A DNA stretch of 38,584 nt, from contig JAQXCN010000085.1 in the NCBI GenBank assembly GCA_029251865.1, positions 1-38,584 of the forward strand, in the 5' to 3' direction. Positions within the stretch are counted from its first letter, which is position 1, and each line of letters opens with the position of its first letter. A program made the position numbers and the translations under genes. A model generated the notes under the pieces. That model was not told the origin of the DNA. It did not search any database and saw nothing but the letters and a program-made list of their open reading frames with translations. Shown one piece after another: positions 1 to 9,011 of the stretch. Origin of the DNA: Crocinitomicaceae bacterium (GTDB lineage: Bacteria; Bacteroidota; Bacteroidia; Flavobacteriales_D; Crocinitomicaceae).

Positions 1-2
1 CA

Positions 3-41
3 ACACCAAATTCAAACGGAATTATTTCTATTGTAAAATAA
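3..41 (+). CDS. C-terminal end of an upstream protein (partial), possibly a T9SS-sorted secreted protein
   Basis: One frame entering from the left edge encodes TPNSNGIISIVK and stops with TAA at 39-41, 7 nt before the next ATG. A short beta-strand-like tail ending in hydrophobic residues and a basic residue is what T9SS sorting domains usually end with. In Flavobacteriia a gene for a large SprB-like or gliding C-terminal-domain protein commonly lies directly upstream of a porP/sprF gene. Only 12 codons are visible. The other two frames also stay open to stops at 34-36 and 50-52, so the frame choice rests on tail character and context. Confidence 0.4.
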   Translation, partial: TPNSNGIISIVK

Positions 42-48
42 CAAAATT

Positions 49-1035
49 ATGAAGACTTCAATTTTTATACTCCTGTTATTTGTTGGCTCCTTTGTGTACG
101 CTCAGCAGGTACCTCAATATTCGCAATACCAGCGAAATCAATTTATGGTTAATCCAGCTGCCGCAGGTGTTTACGACTTCGTGGATGTCACACTTTCGGG
201 AAGATGGCAATGGCTAGGAGTCACTGATGCACCACGAACATCGTATCTCGCTTTTTCTGTCCCTGTAAGGTTTAAGCCTAAGTTTTATAATCCAGGGATA
301 AGAACGAGCAGTGGAATCGTAGAAAACCCAGAGATTAAAACCGGAAAGCTTAAGCATACTTTCGGAGGTCAGTTACTTGCAGATCAATATGGTGCGTTCA
401 GAAAGATGGCCTTTTCAGGAACGTATGCAATACATATACCAATGACCAAGAAAATAAATCTTTCTTTTGGGTTAAAAGCGGGACTTTCAAACAATACATT
501 TTTTGCTAATCAAGCCCAAGTTTTAAACGTAATTGCTCCGGGACAAAACCCTTATGTGGATAACACTTATGATAATTTTATTCAAAACCAATCGAATAAA
601 TATTTAATGGATGTTGGAGCAGGACTTTACATGTATTCTAAAAAGTTCTTTTTGGGTTTAGCAGCTGAACAGTTAACGCGAGATATGGTTGAGTTTGGTC
701 AAGGCACAGCAAATTTTAATCCTCAGATTCATTTTAATTTAATAGGAGGCTATAAAATCCCTGTAGGTGATAACTTGACAGTAACACCAGGATTTCTTTT
801 GAAGTACATGAGTCCATCTCCAGTTTCAATTGACGGTAATGTTCAGTTAGAGTATAAAAAATGGTTGTGGTTAACCATTGGTTATCGCCATACGGATGCA
901 ATGCTAATAATGGCAGGAATGAATTTAAGTGAACGTTTCAAAATAGGGTATTCTTATGATTACTCAATATCTCGATTTAATAATTTCTCTTCCGGAGGTC
1001 ATGAGCTAACGCTCGGGTTAATGTTGGGAAGATAA
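49..1035 (+). CDS. PorP/SprF family type IX secretion system outer-membrane protein
   Basis: The 328-residue protein starts with a signal peptide (residues 1-18, ending VYAQ). It continues QVPQYSQYQRNQFMVNPAAAG, the hallmark opening of PorP/SprF proteins (QY...N.....NPA.AG). The remainder alternates amphipathic strands typical of an outer-membrane beta-barrel and ends ELTLGLMLGR. In this family PorP/SprF proteins help the T9SS deliver or anchor a specific cargo, usually the large adhesin encoded next door. The gene is followed after 3 nt by a PD40/OmpA protein, a frequent partner, so the two are probably one transcription unit with the gene upstream of the window. The genome may hold several paralogues, so I give no specific symbol. 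Confidence 0.9.
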   Translation: MKTSIFILLLFVGSFVYAQQVPQYSQYQRNQFMVNPAAAGVYDFVDVTLSGRWQWLGVTDAPRTSYLAFSVPVRFKPKFYNPGIRTSSGIVENPEIKTGKLKHTFGGQLLADQYGAFRKMAFSGTYAIHIPMTKKINLSFGLKAGLSNNTFFANQAQVLNVIAPGQNPYVDNTYDNFIQNQSNKYLMDVGAGLYMYSKKFFLGLAAEQLTRDMVEFGQGTANFNPQIHFNLIGGYKIPVGDNLTVTPGFLLKYMSPSPVSIDGNVQLEYKKWLWLTIGYRHTDAMLIMAGMNLSERFKIGYSYDYSISRFNNFSSGGHELTLGLMLGR

Positions 1036-1038
1036 AAC

Positions 1039-2517
1039 ATGAAAGTTATGCGATTTTATTTTTTAGTAGGTGCCCTTTTACAAGGTTTAATAGCAAATGG
1101 ACAATATATGGACATTGAAGAGCCTCATAGACTTGGTGGCGAGGTAAATTCTGAGGCGGATGAACTGTTTCCTGTTTTCTCTAAAGAAGACTCGAAACTT
1201 TATTATACTCGAGTTAATGATCCAGAATCAATAGGTGGAATGAGTGATCAAGATATTTGGTCAAGTGCATGGAACGGTGAGAAAAATTATAGTAAAGGAG
1301 AAGATTATAAAGATTTAAACAACAAGTATAACAATTCAATTATTGGTTTTAATAGTGATGAGACCATTGTCTATTTAATCAATTCATATGATGGTAAAAA
1401 AGATTTGAAAAAGGGTATTTCATATGCTAAAAAGAAAGGCGATAGCTGGGGGGCACCAAAAGAGATTTCGATTCCAGGATTAGATATTGAGGGTGATTTT
1501 TATGGGTTTCATGTCAACAAAAGTGGAGATGTAATTATTATTTCTTACGCGGGGCCTGAATCTTTAGGAGAAGAGGATTTATATATCAGTACTAAAAAAG
1601 ATGAAAAATGGTCTAACCCGTTGCACCTTGGTTCCAAGTTAAATTCGGCTGGGTTTGAGATATCTCCTTTTTTATCTGAAGATAATGACACCCTTTATTT
1701 TTCGACCAATGGTCGAGGAGGCGAAGGGGATGCTGATATATTTTATTCGGTAAGAAATTCAGGTTCTTGGAATGATTGGTCAAGTCCAGTTAATATTGGT
1801 TCACAAATCAATTCATCTAAATTCGATGCCTACTTTACAATTTCTGATGGTTTCTTCTACTGGTCGAGCAACAGAGATAGTGAACGAAGTGATATTTATT
1901 ACTCAACTTTTTTACCGCCACCGCCACTCTCGGCTGCAGCAAAGGGTATAGATGTTACAGTTTTTAATGGAAATGATGGTTCTATCGATCTCACACCAGT
2001 TGGAGGAGTCGCACCGTATACTTATAAATGGTCAAATGGCTCAGAGATTGAAGATCCAATCGAACTCGTTAAAGGTACCTACATCGTTGAGGTTACAGAC
2101 GCCGTTGGACAAGTTGCAAAAGTCGCTGTAGAAATCAATCAACCTGATGAAATAATTGAACCTGTCATCGTAGAGTTGCAGCCTGAAACAATTATTTATT
2201 TTGACTTCAATTCAAGTTATCATAATGCATCCAATATTTCGGTTATGAAAACTTTTTGTTCAGTAGTTGAGAATAAAAGTAATGCAAAAGTGATCGTTGA
2301 ATCCCATTGTGATAAAAGAGCAAGCGAGCAGTATAATATTTGGTTATCTCAAAAACGAATGGAACGAACCAGGGCATATCTTGTCTCAAAAGGTTTTAAA
2401 AAGGAAAATATTTCAGGTGCATACAAGGGCGAATCTGAACTTGAAATCAAGTGTGAAACTTGTACAGAGGAAAACCATGCAATCAACAGAAGAACAGTAA
2501 TTAAAATTGTAAAGTAA
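1039..2517 (+). CDS. PD40 beta-propeller / SprB repeat / OmpA-domain envelope protein
   Basis: This 492-residue exported protein has a signal peptide at residues 1-21. Residues about 30-290 form PD40 (WD40-like) propeller repeats, seen as FPVFSKEDSKLYYTR, ISPFLSEDNDTLYFSTNGRGG and a final YWSSNRDS. A short PPPPL hinge leads to one SprB-type repeat (about 300-368, GGVAPYTYKWSNG ... GTYIVEVTDA). The C-terminus (about 385-492) is an OmpA peptidoglycan-binding domain: IIYFDFN, the helix with LSQKRMERTRAYL, and NRR near the end. The family ties T9SS or outer-membrane complexes to peptidoglycan, as PorE does. It follows porP/sprF by 3 nt, implying coupled expression. Fusion of a SprB repeat between propeller and OmpA domains is notable. 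Exact role unproven. Confidence 0.85.
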   Translation: MKVMRFYFLVGALLQGLIANGQYMDIEEPHRLGGEVNSEADELFPVFSKEDSKLYYTRVNDPESIGGMSDQDIWSSAWNGEKNYSKGEDYKDLNNKYNNSIIGFNSDETIVYLINSYDGKKDLKKGISYAKKKGDSWGAPKEISIPGLDIEGDFYGFHVNKSGDVIIISYAGPESLGEEDLYISTKKDEKWSNPLHLGSKLNSAGFEISPFLSEDNDTLYFSTNGRGGEGDADIFYSVRNSGSWNDWSSPVNIGSQINSSKFDAYFTISDGFFYWSSNRDSERSDIYYSTFLPPPPLSAAAKGIDVTVFNGNDGSIDLTPVGGVAPYTYKWSNGSEIEDPIELVKGTYIVEVTDAVGQVAKVAVEINQPDEIIEPVIVELQPETIIYFDFNSSYHNASNISVMKTFCSVVENKSNAKVIVESHCDKRASEQYNIWLSQKRMERTRAYLVSKGFKKENISGAYKGESELEIKCETCTEENHAINRRTVIKIVK

Positions 2518-2685
2518 TATCTGCTTAATATTTTTGGCTTTCTTTAAATCTATCCTGCTTGAAAAAAGACACCTTACTAAAACATTAAAAGCGTTATTTG
2601 CGATTTGAGTACTTCTGCTCTCATTTCAATGGCAGCCATTTAAATACTACCTTTATACTATAATTAAATTGTTTTTTTAGTCAAA
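2518..2685. other. Intergenic gap between the T9SS gene pair and the rnpA operon
   Basis: This 168-nt AT-rich gap separates two plus-strand operons. I see no tRNA or strong terminator. A small inverted repeat (AATGG CAG CCATT) lies near 2629-2641. A weak -7-like box (TACCTTTA) lies near 2648-2655, so the promoter of the downstream operon is probably here but cannot be placed confidently. Confidence 0.4.
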
Positions 2686-3309
2686 ATGGAAATACTTGGC
2701 CTTACTTTCCAATTAGGTGTTTTTTTTGCCATTTATGGTTTTATCTGGTTCTTTATTGATTTAGGAATTAAGATCATAACTTCTGGCAGTGTTAAAAGCG
2801 AGTTAAGTAATTATATCATTAAGGGAGTTAAGTATTTATTCTTGGTAAATGTGATTTTTTTGTTTTCGGTTTCAGAAAACAATAGTACGATTGATTCGAA
2901 ATCACTAATTCCAATTATCGTGATTTTATTTTTATATTTTGTTGGTAAGTTTCAAAAAAACCAAAACAAAAATGTCTTTCTTTCACGAATGGGCGTTCAG
3001 GCTCAGGCCTCTCAATTTAATGCACGCTATGAAATCGTTTTGATATCTCTTTCGTTAATGGTATTCATCTTTTTTGTTTTTGAACCGAGTTTTGCTCAAA
3101 ATAATATTGCACTTTGGTTTAAGGTGACAATTATAGACATTGAGACCACAGCAATAATAGGTTTTATATTTAAGATTGTGGGGTTCTTTTTTTTAGTCGA
3201 CATTTTAACTAAAACGATGAATGCCTTTCAATTTATTACCGCTAAAATCGTTTCAAGTAAACCATCGAAAAATCAAGATCAATTTGATGATTTTGAAGAG
3301 GTGGAGTAG
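2686..3309 (+). CDS. Polytopic inner-membrane protein of unknown function
   Basis: The 207-residue protein has about five hydrophobic segments: residues 8-30, 45-62, 69-86, 110-131 and 155-178. Its C-terminus is acidic and soluble (DQFDDFEEVE). I recognise no catalytic or transport motif. It lies 18 nt upstream of rnpA and begins the operon that runs to tyrS. In other phyla rnpA neighbours are rpmH, yidD and yidC, but this protein has neither the YidD cysteine pattern nor the length of YidC. It should be treated as a conserved-type hypothetical membrane protein. The ATG at 2686 is the first possible start and opens directly into the first membrane helix. Confidence 0.75.
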   Translation: MEILGLTFQLGVFFAIYGFIWFFIDLGIKIITSGSVKSELSNYIIKGVKYLFLVNVIFLFSVSENNSTIDSKSLIPIIVILFLYFVGKFQKNQNKNVFLSRMGVQAQASQFNARYEIVLISLSLMVFIFFVFEPSFAQNNIALWFKVTIIDIETTAIIGFIFKIVGFFFLVDILTKTMNAFQFITAKIVSSKPSKNQDQFDDFEEVE

Positions 3310-3327
3310 CTTAACGTCAATTAATTA

Positions 3328-3687
3328 ATGGATCAGTCATTTCAAAAAGAATTAAGGTTAACCCACAAGAAGGAGATTGATAAATTATTTTCTTCAGGAA
3401 AGCGTATAAAATCTCACCCATTTATTATTATTTACAATGAGGTTTCTCAAAAAACCGAGGTTCCTTTCAAACTTTTAATTTCAGTTCCAAAAAGGAATTT
3501 TAAAAAGGCGGTTGATAGAAACTATCTTAAACGAAGAGTTCGAGAGGTAGTAAGAAAAAACAAGGAATTGCTTTCATCGAAATCAGATAAGACACTTCAT
3601 ATTGCAATTTTATATAGTTTTAATATTAAACTTGAGTATAATAAAATTGAAACTAATTTACTCGAAGCATTAAAGAAAATTCAATAA
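3328..3687 (+). CDS. rnpA: Ribonuclease P protein component
   Basis: RnpA is the small basic cofactor that helps the RNase P RNA bind and cleave the 5' leader of pre-tRNAs. The 119-residue length is normal. The diagnostic RNR motif is present as R64-N65 followed by LKRRVRE (residues 67-73), with conserved LLISVPKRNFKKAV before it. The N-terminal segment RLTHKKEIDKLFSSGKR also matches the family. It sits 18 nt after the membrane-protein gene and 3 nt before the S41 protease gene, so all three are likely co-transcribed. The usual rpmH neighbour is absent here. Confidence 0.97.
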   Translation: MDQSFQKELRLTHKKEIDKLFSSGKRIKSHPFIIIYNEVSQKTEVPFKLLISVPKRNFKKAVDRNYLKRRVREVVRKNKELLSSKSDKTLHIAILYSFNIKLEYNKIETNLLEALKKIQ

Positions 3688-3690
3688 TAT

Positions 3691-5328
3691 ATGTTCCTAA
3701 AAAAAATAGTATTTCTTCTTTGTTTTTGCTCAATGCCATGGCTTGGGTCCGCTCAATCTCGCGGATTTGAGATTCTTAAAAACCTAGAATTAATGGATCA
3801 AATCCATGAATATTTAGACTTGTATTATGTCGACGAACCTGCGACGGGTTATATATCTAAAGTTGCCATTGATGAAATGCTTAAAAAGCTTGACCCTTAC
3901 ACCGTTTTCTACCATGAATCAAACATGGAAAACTTCAGAATGATGTCAACTGGCGAGTATGGAGGTATCGGTGCCCTTATTCGAAAAATAGACAAGTATA
4001 CATGTATTTTACAGCCTTATGAAAACAGCCCAGCCCACCGAAGTGGTTTGAGAGCTGGTGATAAAATTTTGGCCATAGGCGGTGTTTCTATGCTCGATAA
4101 AACATCAGAAGAGGTATCCACTTTTTTAAAGGGCCCACGAGGAACGACCATTGAAATTAAAATAGAACGCTTAAATGAAGCACAACAGGTTGTAAAAGTT
4201 ACAAGGGAGGAAATTAAGCTTCCTGACTTACCTTACAAAGGAATGCTTTCTGATGATGTTGGTTATGTAAAGCTCTCTAGTTTTTCACAAACGGCATTCA
4301 AAAGTGTAAAAGAGGCCTTTGATACCTTGAGTGGGCAAGGGATGAAAACTGCTATTTTGGATTTGCGAGATAATGGTGGAGGTTTGTTGATGGAGGCGAT
4401 TAGAATTGTTAATTTATTTGTGCCAAAAGGTCAACTAGTTGTTGCCACGAAGGGCCGTCTAGTGGAAGAAAACAGAGCCTATAAGACAACTGAGAAACCT
4501 GCCTTTCCTGACATGAAGTTGGTTGTTCTAATTAATGAGAGAAGCGCTTCTGCAAGTGAAATCGTTTCAGGGAGTCTCCAAGATTTGGATAGGGCCTTAA
4601 TTATTGGGTCTCAAAGTTTTGGAAAGGGTCTTGTTCAGCGAACGTTTGACTTGAAATATGGTTCTAAGCTTAAGTTAACAATCTCGAAATATTATACACC
4701 TTCGGGTCGATGCGTTCAGAGGCTTGAATATTATGATAAAGATTCAAAAGCAAAGGCTGCTCAAATATCGGATACATTATTAACGAAGTTTCAAACCAGA
4801 AATGGCAGGGAAGTTATCGATGGTAGGGGTATTTTGCCCGATATAACTATTGAGAAAAAAAGTCTGAGTCGGCTCAGCTCTCTATTGCTCGTGGAAAATG
4901 TAGTTTTCAATTACGCAACCTTATTTGCAGCATCAAAAGAATCGATAAGCAGTCCCGAAACTTTTGAAATTAGTGATGAAACCTTCAAAGATTTTGTTGA
5001 ATTTGTACTTGTTGCTGAAGGTTTTTCCTATCAAACTGCATCCGAAAAGAAGCTCGAGGAATTAAAAGAAATTGTCAAAGAAGAGGGTTATTTTGAAGAA
5101 TTAGATTCTTCCTTTTTGAATCTGGAATCTATTATTGAAACTGATTTAGAAAAAGAACTTTATGCTATTAAACAGGAACTAAAAGAGTGGATAGAAAGTG
5201 AAATCGTTTCACGTTATTATTTCCAGTCAGGAATGAGTCGTCATGGTTTTCGATTTGATTTAGACGTATTACGAGCTATAGAAGTTCTAAAGAATGAAAA
5301 AGAATACAATGCTGTACTTAAAAAATAG
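3691..5328 (+). CDS. S41 family carboxy-terminal processing protease (CtpA/Prc-like)
   Basis: A periplasmic serine protease of 545 residues. The signal peptide (about residues 1-21, ending LGSAQ) is followed by an N-terminal helical segment. A PDZ domain spans about residues 90-165 (GGIGALIRK ... SGLRAGDKILAIGG), and the S41 catalytic core about 175-385. The catalytic serine is S287 in SASASE and the general-base lysine is K312 in SFGKG, exactly the 25-residue spacing of CtpB-type enzymes. The C-terminal helical extension (about 410-545) is common in Bacteroidota members. Enzymes of this family trim or degrade periplasmic proteins from their C-termini. The gene is 3 nt after rnpA and 12 nt before the O-antigen ligase-like gene. 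Confidence 0.95.
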   Translation: MFLKKIVFLLCFCSMPWLGSAQSRGFEILKNLELMDQIHEYLDLYYVDEPATGYISKVAIDEMLKKLDPYTVFYHESNMENFRMMSTGEYGGIGALIRKIDKYTCILQPYENSPAHRSGLRAGDKILAIGGVSMLDKTSEEVSTFLKGPRGTTIEIKIERLNEAQQVVKVTREEIKLPDLPYKGMLSDDVGYVKLSSFSQTAFKSVKEAFDTLSGQGMKTAILDLRDNGGGLLMEAIRIVNLFVPKGQLVVATKGRLVEENRAYKTTEKPAFPDMKLVVLINERSASASEIVSGSLQDLDRALIIGSQSFGKGLVQRTFDLKYGSKLKLTISKYYTPSGRCVQRLEYYDKDSKAKAAQISDTLLTKFQTRNGREVIDGRGILPDITIEKKSLSRLSSLLLVENVVFNYATLFAASKESISSPETFEISDETFKDFVEFVLVAEGFSYQTASEKKLEELKEIVKEEGYFEELDSSFLNLESIIETDLEKELYAIKQELKEWIESEIVSRYYFQSGMSRHGFRFDLDVLRAIEVLKNEKEYNAVLKK

Positions 5329-5340
5329 AATTAGTAATAA

Positions 5341-6792
5341 ATGAGTAGGTTGTCTAAAACTGTAGTTCATTATTACGTTCATTTGTTCGTATTATGTCTT
5401 TTTACAATCGGTGTTGTATGTAGTAAGTTTTTAATGTCAATGGGTATTCTTATTGGGATACTGAACCTCATTTTTGAAGGTAATTATATAGCGTATTTTT
5501 CAAATATCAGGAGTAACAAATTCTTCATTGCTGTCTCAGTTTTCTACGTTCTTCATCTTCTAGGGATGTTTTGGACGTCTGATCTTCTCTCGGGATTAGA
5601 CGATCTTAAAAGCAAAGCAACATTAGTTCTTGTACCTTTTATTGTAATTTCAAGGCCACTGGTTTTACGAAAGAGTTATAAGCAAATCGTTTTGATCTTT
5701 CTTATCAGTATGTTCTGTACGAGTCTCATTAATTTTATCGTGTATCATTTCTTTGAAAGCGCCTTTGATTTTAAGGATGCTCGTGATATGTCATTGTTTA
5801 ATTCACACATTCGTTACGCCGTGATGGTTGCCTTTACGCTTCCACTGCTTTATGATCTTTATTTAGATTCGAAAAAAATTCGTTATTTCTTATTCTTCAT
5901 GGGGATTTGGTTTTTATTCTATACTTTTTCAAGTCAAGTTCTAACCGGAGTTATTTCGATTGCAGCAATAGGTGTTGCATTGATTCTGTATCCACTTCTT
6001 AGACACAAAAAGTATATGTCTTTTATGCTTGTCATAAGCTCTGGTTTAATTATATGTTCGCTTATTTATGTTGGTTTAAAATCAAATATAAGTTATGAAA
6101 AGCCACCGAAAGTAGACGTTGAAAGCGTTGCAAAGGCATGGCAAAAAAGATCCGATCTGGCGTACAACGGAAAGGACGAAAGAAGCCAAGAGTTAAAATA
6201 TACTCTTGCCCGGTTTTTGGATTCTAAAAAATATCCAAATTCGGGGATAGGGGTAAATAGCTTATCCACGGAGGAAGTAATAGCAATTGAACAAGGCATG
6301 GCTCATACATCTGAAATGCAAGGTGGGTTTATGGGAAGAATAGAGGGCCTCAGGTATCAATTAAGTCATATGTCAGATCCAAATGGACATTCTCTGCTTC
6401 AACGATTTGAGGCTTGGAAGGTAGGGTGGTCAATATATTTAGACAATCCATTAAAAGGAGTGGGCACTGGTGATTTAAACAATGCCTTTAAAAGTAAATA
6501 TGCTGCTTTGGATACAAAGCTTACCGAAAAAAATCAAATCCGAGCTCATAATACTTTTTTGACAAGTGCAATAACTTTTGGTTTTTTTGGGCTCATTACT
6601 TTTCTGTACCTGCTTTTTGCCAGTGTTAGAGTTCAACTGTATAATCATAATATGAGTGGTTTTATTTTTTGGACAATCATGTTCGTCACCTTCTTTTTTG
6701 AAGACACCTTAGAGACCCAGACAGGTTTGACATTATTTGCATTCTTTTTAGCATTATTTTCGCTTCAAATACCTCGTCCTTCAATGGATTAA
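5341..6792 (+). CDS. O-antigen ligase / Wzy-family polymerase membrane protein
   Basis: The 483-residue protein has about ten to twelve membrane helices interrupted by a large periplasmic loop (about residues 248-385). A Wzy_C-type signature GVGTGDLNNAF is followed by IRAHNTFL, with H403 as the conserved histidine after an arginine. Such proteins either polymerise O-antigen units or ligate the chain to lipid A-core. The two cannot be separated by sequence reading alone. In T9SS bacteria, anionic LPS made by such enzymes is the anchor for many cargo proteins, which fits the secretion genes nearby. It is in the middle of the operon, 12 nt after the protease gene and 25 nt before the gldA-like gene. 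Confidence 0.85.
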   Translation: MSRLSKTVVHYYVHLFVLCLFTIGVVCSKFLMSMGILIGILNLIFEGNYIAYFSNIRSNKFFIAVSVFYVLHLLGMFWTSDLLSGLDDLKSKATLVLVPFIVISRPLVLRKSYKQIVLIFLISMFCTSLINFIVYHFFESAFDFKDARDMSLFNSHIRYAVMVAFTLPLLYDLYLDSKKIRYFLFFMGIWFLFYTFSSQVLTGVISIAAIGVALILYPLLRHKKYMSFMLVISSGLIICSLIYVGLKSNISYEKPPKVDVESVAKAWQKRSDLAYNGKDERSQELKYTLARFLDSKKYPNSGIGVNSLSTEEVIAIEQGMAHTSEMQGGFMGRIEGLRYQLSHMSDPNGHSLLQRFEAWKVGWSIYLDNPLKGVGTGDLNNAFKSKYAALDTKLTEKNQIRAHNTFLTSAITFGFFGLITFLYLLFASVRVQLYNHNMSGFIFWTIMFVTFFFEDTLETQTGLTLFAFFLALFSLQIPRPSMD

Positions 6793-6817
6793 TAAAAATC
6801 ATTAATTTCGTCAAACT

Positions 6818-7714
6818 ATGTCAATTGAAGTAAGGAATGTGTTTAAATATTATGGAGAGCAAGCCGCTGTTAAAGGCATAAGCTTTTCGGTAAAGTCTGG
6901 TGAGATTGTCGGTTTTTTAGGCCCTAATGGAGCTGGTAAAAGCACTACAATGAAAATGATTACTGGATTCATTCCTGCTACATCGGGAGAGATTTTAGTC
7001 TCAGGAATGCCCGTTGGAACAGATCAATTAAACCCTAAACAAAAGATAGGTTATTTACCAGAAAACAATCCGCTGTATTTAGATATGTATGTTAGAGAGT
7101 ATCTTGATTTTGTGGCAGGGATTTATAAACTTTCAAATCGTTCGGAGCGCGTAGATGCAATGATAGATGCTTTAGGTCTTGAAATAGAACAAAATAAAAA
7201 AATTGGCGCCTTGTCAAAGGGCTATCGTCAGAGAGTTGGTTTGGCGCAGGCTATGATTCACGATCCAGAAGTTTTAATTCTTGATGAGCCCACTTCTGGT
7301 TTAGACCCAAATCAACTCGTTGAAATTCGTGAGTTAATAAGAAAGATCGGAAAAGAGAAAACATTAATGCTGTCTACGCATATAATGCAAGAGGCAGAGG
7401 CAATTTGTGACCGCGTGGTCATCCTTTCTAAGGGTGAAATTGTTGCAGATACACCAACACAAAGGCTTCATAGCGATTCTGGACTTAAAACAGTTTTCGT
7501 TGAATTTGAAGGAGAGGTTACAAAGTCTCAATTGATGAAAATTAAAGACATTGAACGTGTAGTTCAAAAAGATAAAGGTTGGCTCTTGTATTCAAGCTCT
7601 GGTGATCCAAGACCTAAAGTTTCTCGCTTTAGCCAGGAGCATAATCTTATCATTCTAACGCTACAATTGGAGCAAAAATCATTAGCAGCGGTATTTAAAG
7701 ATTTAACAAATTAA
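6818..7714 (+). CDS. gldA: GldA-like ABC transporter ATP-binding protein
   Basis: A complete ABC ATPase of 298 residues. It has Walker A GPNGAGKST (K41), a signature-like loop LSKGYRQR at about 132-139, Walker B VLILDEP with D156 and E157, and the H-loop histidine H188 in STHIMQEAE. Length and motif sequence match GldA, the ATPase paired with membrane subunits GldF and GldG in gliding bacteria. The closely related CcmA/NatA-type drug or lipid exporters are an alternative. No gldF or gldG gene is adjacent. It follows the O-antigen gene by 25 nt and is separated from tyrS by a single base, so it is likely co-transcribed with both. Confidence 0.85.
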   Translation: MSIEVRNVFKYYGEQAAVKGISFSVKSGEIVGFLGPNGAGKSTTMKMITGFIPATSGEILVSGMPVGTDQLNPKQKIGYLPENNPLYLDMYVREYLDFVAGIYKLSNRSERVDAMIDALGLEIEQNKKIGALSKGYRQRVGLAQAMIHDPEVLILDEPTSGLDPNQLVEIRELIRKIGKEKTLMLSTHIMQEAEAICDRVVILSKGEIVADTPTQRLHSDSGLKTVFVEFEGEVTKSQLMKIKDIERVVQKDKGWLLYSSSGDPRPKVSRFSQEHNLIILTLQLEQKSLAAVFKDLTN

Positions 7715-7715
7715 T

Positions 7716-8987
7716 ATGAATTTTATAAAAGAGCTTAAGTGGAGGGGTATGATACACGATATGATGCCTGGGACTGAGGAAGAGTTGTTGAAAAGCCCTT
7801 CAGCAGGTTATATAGGTTTTGACCCAACATCAGATTCTTTACATATTGGCAGCCTTGTTCAAATCATGACACTGGTTCATTTTCAAAGAGCAGGGCATAG
7901 GCCTATAGCCTTGATTGGTGGAGCGACAGGAATGGTCGGTGACCCTTCTGGAAAGTCTCAAGAACGAAACCTTTTAGATGAAGAGACAATAGCTGAAAAT
8001 ATTAAAGGAGTGCGGCTTCAACTTGAACGGTTTTTAGATTTTTCTGGAGACAACCCTGCCGAAATAGCCAATAATTATGATTGGTTTAAGAATATGAATT
8101 TTTTAGAATTTATTCGTGATGTAGGGAAGCATATCCCAGTCAATTACATGATGGCAAAGGATTCTGTTAAATCAAGACTCGAGACTGGGATGTCCTTTAC
8201 AGAGTTTACTTATCAGCTTGTTCAGGGCTATGACTTTTACTATTTGAACCAGCACAAAAATTGTATTGTGCAGCTCGGTGGTTCAGATCAATGGGGAAAT
8301 ATAGTTACAGGTACAGAACTTATAAGACGGAAAGGAGGGAGCGCCGCCTATGCCGTTACAACTCCTTTAATAAAGAAGGCAGATGGTACCAAATTCGGTA
8401 AAACCGAGAGCGGAAATATATGGTTAGATAAAGCGAAAACCTCTCCTTATGCCTTTTATCAATATTGGTTGAATACCTCGGACGCAGACGCTTCGAATTT
8501 CGTAAAGATTTTTACTTTATTCAATGAGGGAGAAATTCTTGAAATGCAAAAAGAGCACGATAAAGCACCTCACATGCGCAGTCTTCAGAAAAAGCTAGCA
8601 GAGGACATAACAATACGTGTGCACGGTGCTGAAGCTTTTGAACAAGCGGTTAATGCTTCGAGAATTTTATTTGGAAAATCCACTCAAGATGACTTATTAC
8701 GTTTATCCACCTCAGAGTTTCTTGAGATATTTGAGGGCGTTCCTCAAAAGCATATTTCTCGTTCTGAACTATCTGATGGAATTTCGATTGTGGAACTTTT
8801 AGCCGGAAAGTCTGGTTTTCTATCTTCAAATGGAGAAGCAAGAAGGGCTCTAAAAGCCAATTCAATTGCAGTCAATAAAGAAAAGGTAACCGAGTCATTT
8901 CAAATAGATGAAAGTAATTTAATCAATGATAAATACCTGCTTTTGGGTAAAGGGAAAAAGTCAAATTACATTATTGTAATTGATTAA
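7716..8987 (+). CDS. tyrS: Tyrosyl-tRNA synthetase
   Basis: A class I aminoacyl-tRNA synthetase of 423 residues, the normal bacterial length. The HIGH-type motif is HIGS at residues 43-46. The KMSKS equivalent is KFGKT at 226-230, as in bacterial TyrRS. The tyrosine-binding region includes QLGGSDQWGNI. The C-terminal S4 RNA-binding domain occupies about residues 355-423 (SNGEARRALKANSIAVN). The ATG lies 1 nt after the gldA stop, implying translational coupling, and the gene closes the plus-strand operon. It ends 24 nt from the convergent queA stop. I see no hairpin terminator in that gap. Confidence 0.97.
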   Translation: MNFIKELKWRGMIHDMMPGTEEELLKSPSAGYIGFDPTSDSLHIGSLVQIMTLVHFQRAGHRPIALIGGATGMVGDPSGKSQERNLLDEETIAENIKGVRLQLERFLDFSGDNPAEIANNYDWFKNMNFLEFIRDVGKHIPVNYMMAKDSVKSRLETGMSFTEFTYQLVQGYDFYYLNQHKNCIVQLGGSDQWGNIVTGTELIRRKGGSAAYAVTTPLIKKADGTKFGKTESGNIWLDKAKTSPYAFYQYWLNTSDADASNFVKIFTLFNEGEILEMQKEHDKAPHMRSLQKKLAEDITIRVHGAEAFEQAVNASRILFGKSTQDDLLRLSTSEFLEIFEGVPQKHISRSELSDGISIVELLAGKSGFLSSNGEARRALKANSIAVNKEKVTESFQIDESNLINDKYLLLGKGKKSNYIIVID

Positions 8988-9011
8988 TAAGCTTTATGGC
9001 TGTTCGCTGCT

